NCBI GenBank assembly: GCA_014843695.1
Contig: CM026387.1
Coordinates: forward strand, 68,556,630 to 68,620,629
Source of the DNA: Archivesica marissinica
Taxonomy: Eukaryota > Mollusca > Bivalvia > Venerida > Vesicomyidae
Direction: 5' to 3'
Length of the DNA: 64,000 nucleotides
In this document: in pieces, positions 63,625 through 64,000 of the stretch
How the letters are laid out: every line of letters begins with the position of its first letter
Numbering within the stretch: position 1 is the first letter of the stretch
Translations under genes and position numbers: made by a program
Notes under the pieces: model-generated
The model's database searches: none
What the model was told of the DNA's origin: nothing
Seen by the model: only the letters and a program-made list of their open reading frames with translations

Positions 63625-64000
63625 TTAAAGCGACACTCTATCGTATGAAATAAAATATTTTAAGCTTTGAAATAATTAGTACAAGAGGCAATGCTACTAC
63701 ACATTTTACCTTACAATTTTAATAAGTGTATGCAGTCAGTAAACAGTTTGTAACACACTGAAAGTGAAAGTAGGACTCTCCTGACTCGGGTTATCTCACC
63801 CTGCGTACATTCGTAAAGCTTCGCTCTGTATCGGCAATCAGAAAACCACACCTAAGACAGTTGTTTCATCACGCATGCACATTATGCATTGAGTGGATAC
63901 GTTTGTCGCGCATATGACGGTGCTATATATATTTTACTGTTTTGAATATTTGGCCCTTTTTAAACACACAACATTGGAAATTATTCTCTGTAAATACCTG
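63625..64000. mobile_element. Candidate MITE, linker 5 (partial)
   Basis: TTAAAGCGACA at 63625-63635 marks one end; the other end lies beyond the window. Confidence 0.5.

Larger units (their letters stand above)
62768..64000 (-). other. Linker copy 5 (reverse, cut by window end)
   Basis: 1233 bp present. It is closest to linkers 2 and 4 and lacks the SINE head change seen in linker 4. Confidence 0.9.

Overview
The window is eukaryotic, repeat-dominated DNA with no protein-coding gene I can support. An animal genome is likely, because there are tRNA-derived SINEs with target-site duplications, a candidate TTAA-flanked miniature DNA transposon and long multi-kilobase satellites. The SINE body motifs GGGACGTTAAACC and AGCGACGTTAAAC look to me like those of mollusc SINEs; that taxonomic guess comes from memory and was not tested. 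Two runs of exactly 1000 N (29667-30666 and 57306-58305) split the window into three contigs.

Contig 1 (1-29666, plus orientation) starts with about 0.8 kb of ordinary flank holding a decayed class-II tRNA-like sequence, one SINE and a short 23-bp triplication. It then enters a composite repeat: a 40-bp satellite array (797-4328), a 1.3-kb linker (4329-5635) carrying a candidate MITE and a SINE, and a 22/23-bp C-rich satellite array (5636-21239). The cycle repeats: 40-bp array (21240-22760), linker (22761-24091), 22/23-bp array (24092-28066), 40-bp array (28067-29629), and 37 bp of a third linker before the gap. The last two linker starts are 6869 bp apart, and about 4 kb around them is nearly identical.

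Contigs 2 (30667-57305) and 3 (58306-64000) hold the same elements as reverse complement: 22/23-bp array (30667-53706), linker (53707-55037), 40-bp array (55038-57305); then 40-bp array (58306-59800), 22/23-bp array (59801-62767) and linker (62768 to the window end). Reverse-complemented, contig 2 is collinear with contig 1 at both tested ends of about 6 kb (2101-2800 and about 5636-8030). It is therefore either an inverted duplication or, more simply, an alternative haplotype or copy placed in the wrong orientation.

The most informative biology is structural. Two satellites that look unrelated, plus a linker with fossil transposons, are amplified together as one higher-order unit. The same 22-bp to 40-bp fusion junction is seen three times, while unbroken 40-bp arrays elsewhere appear to show the pre-fusion state. 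The C-rich satellite has no stop codon in any of three frames on one strand, and 22 is not a multiple of 3, so every frame reads the same cyclic 22-residue peptide. This explains the very long open frames (up to 835 codons) without any gene.
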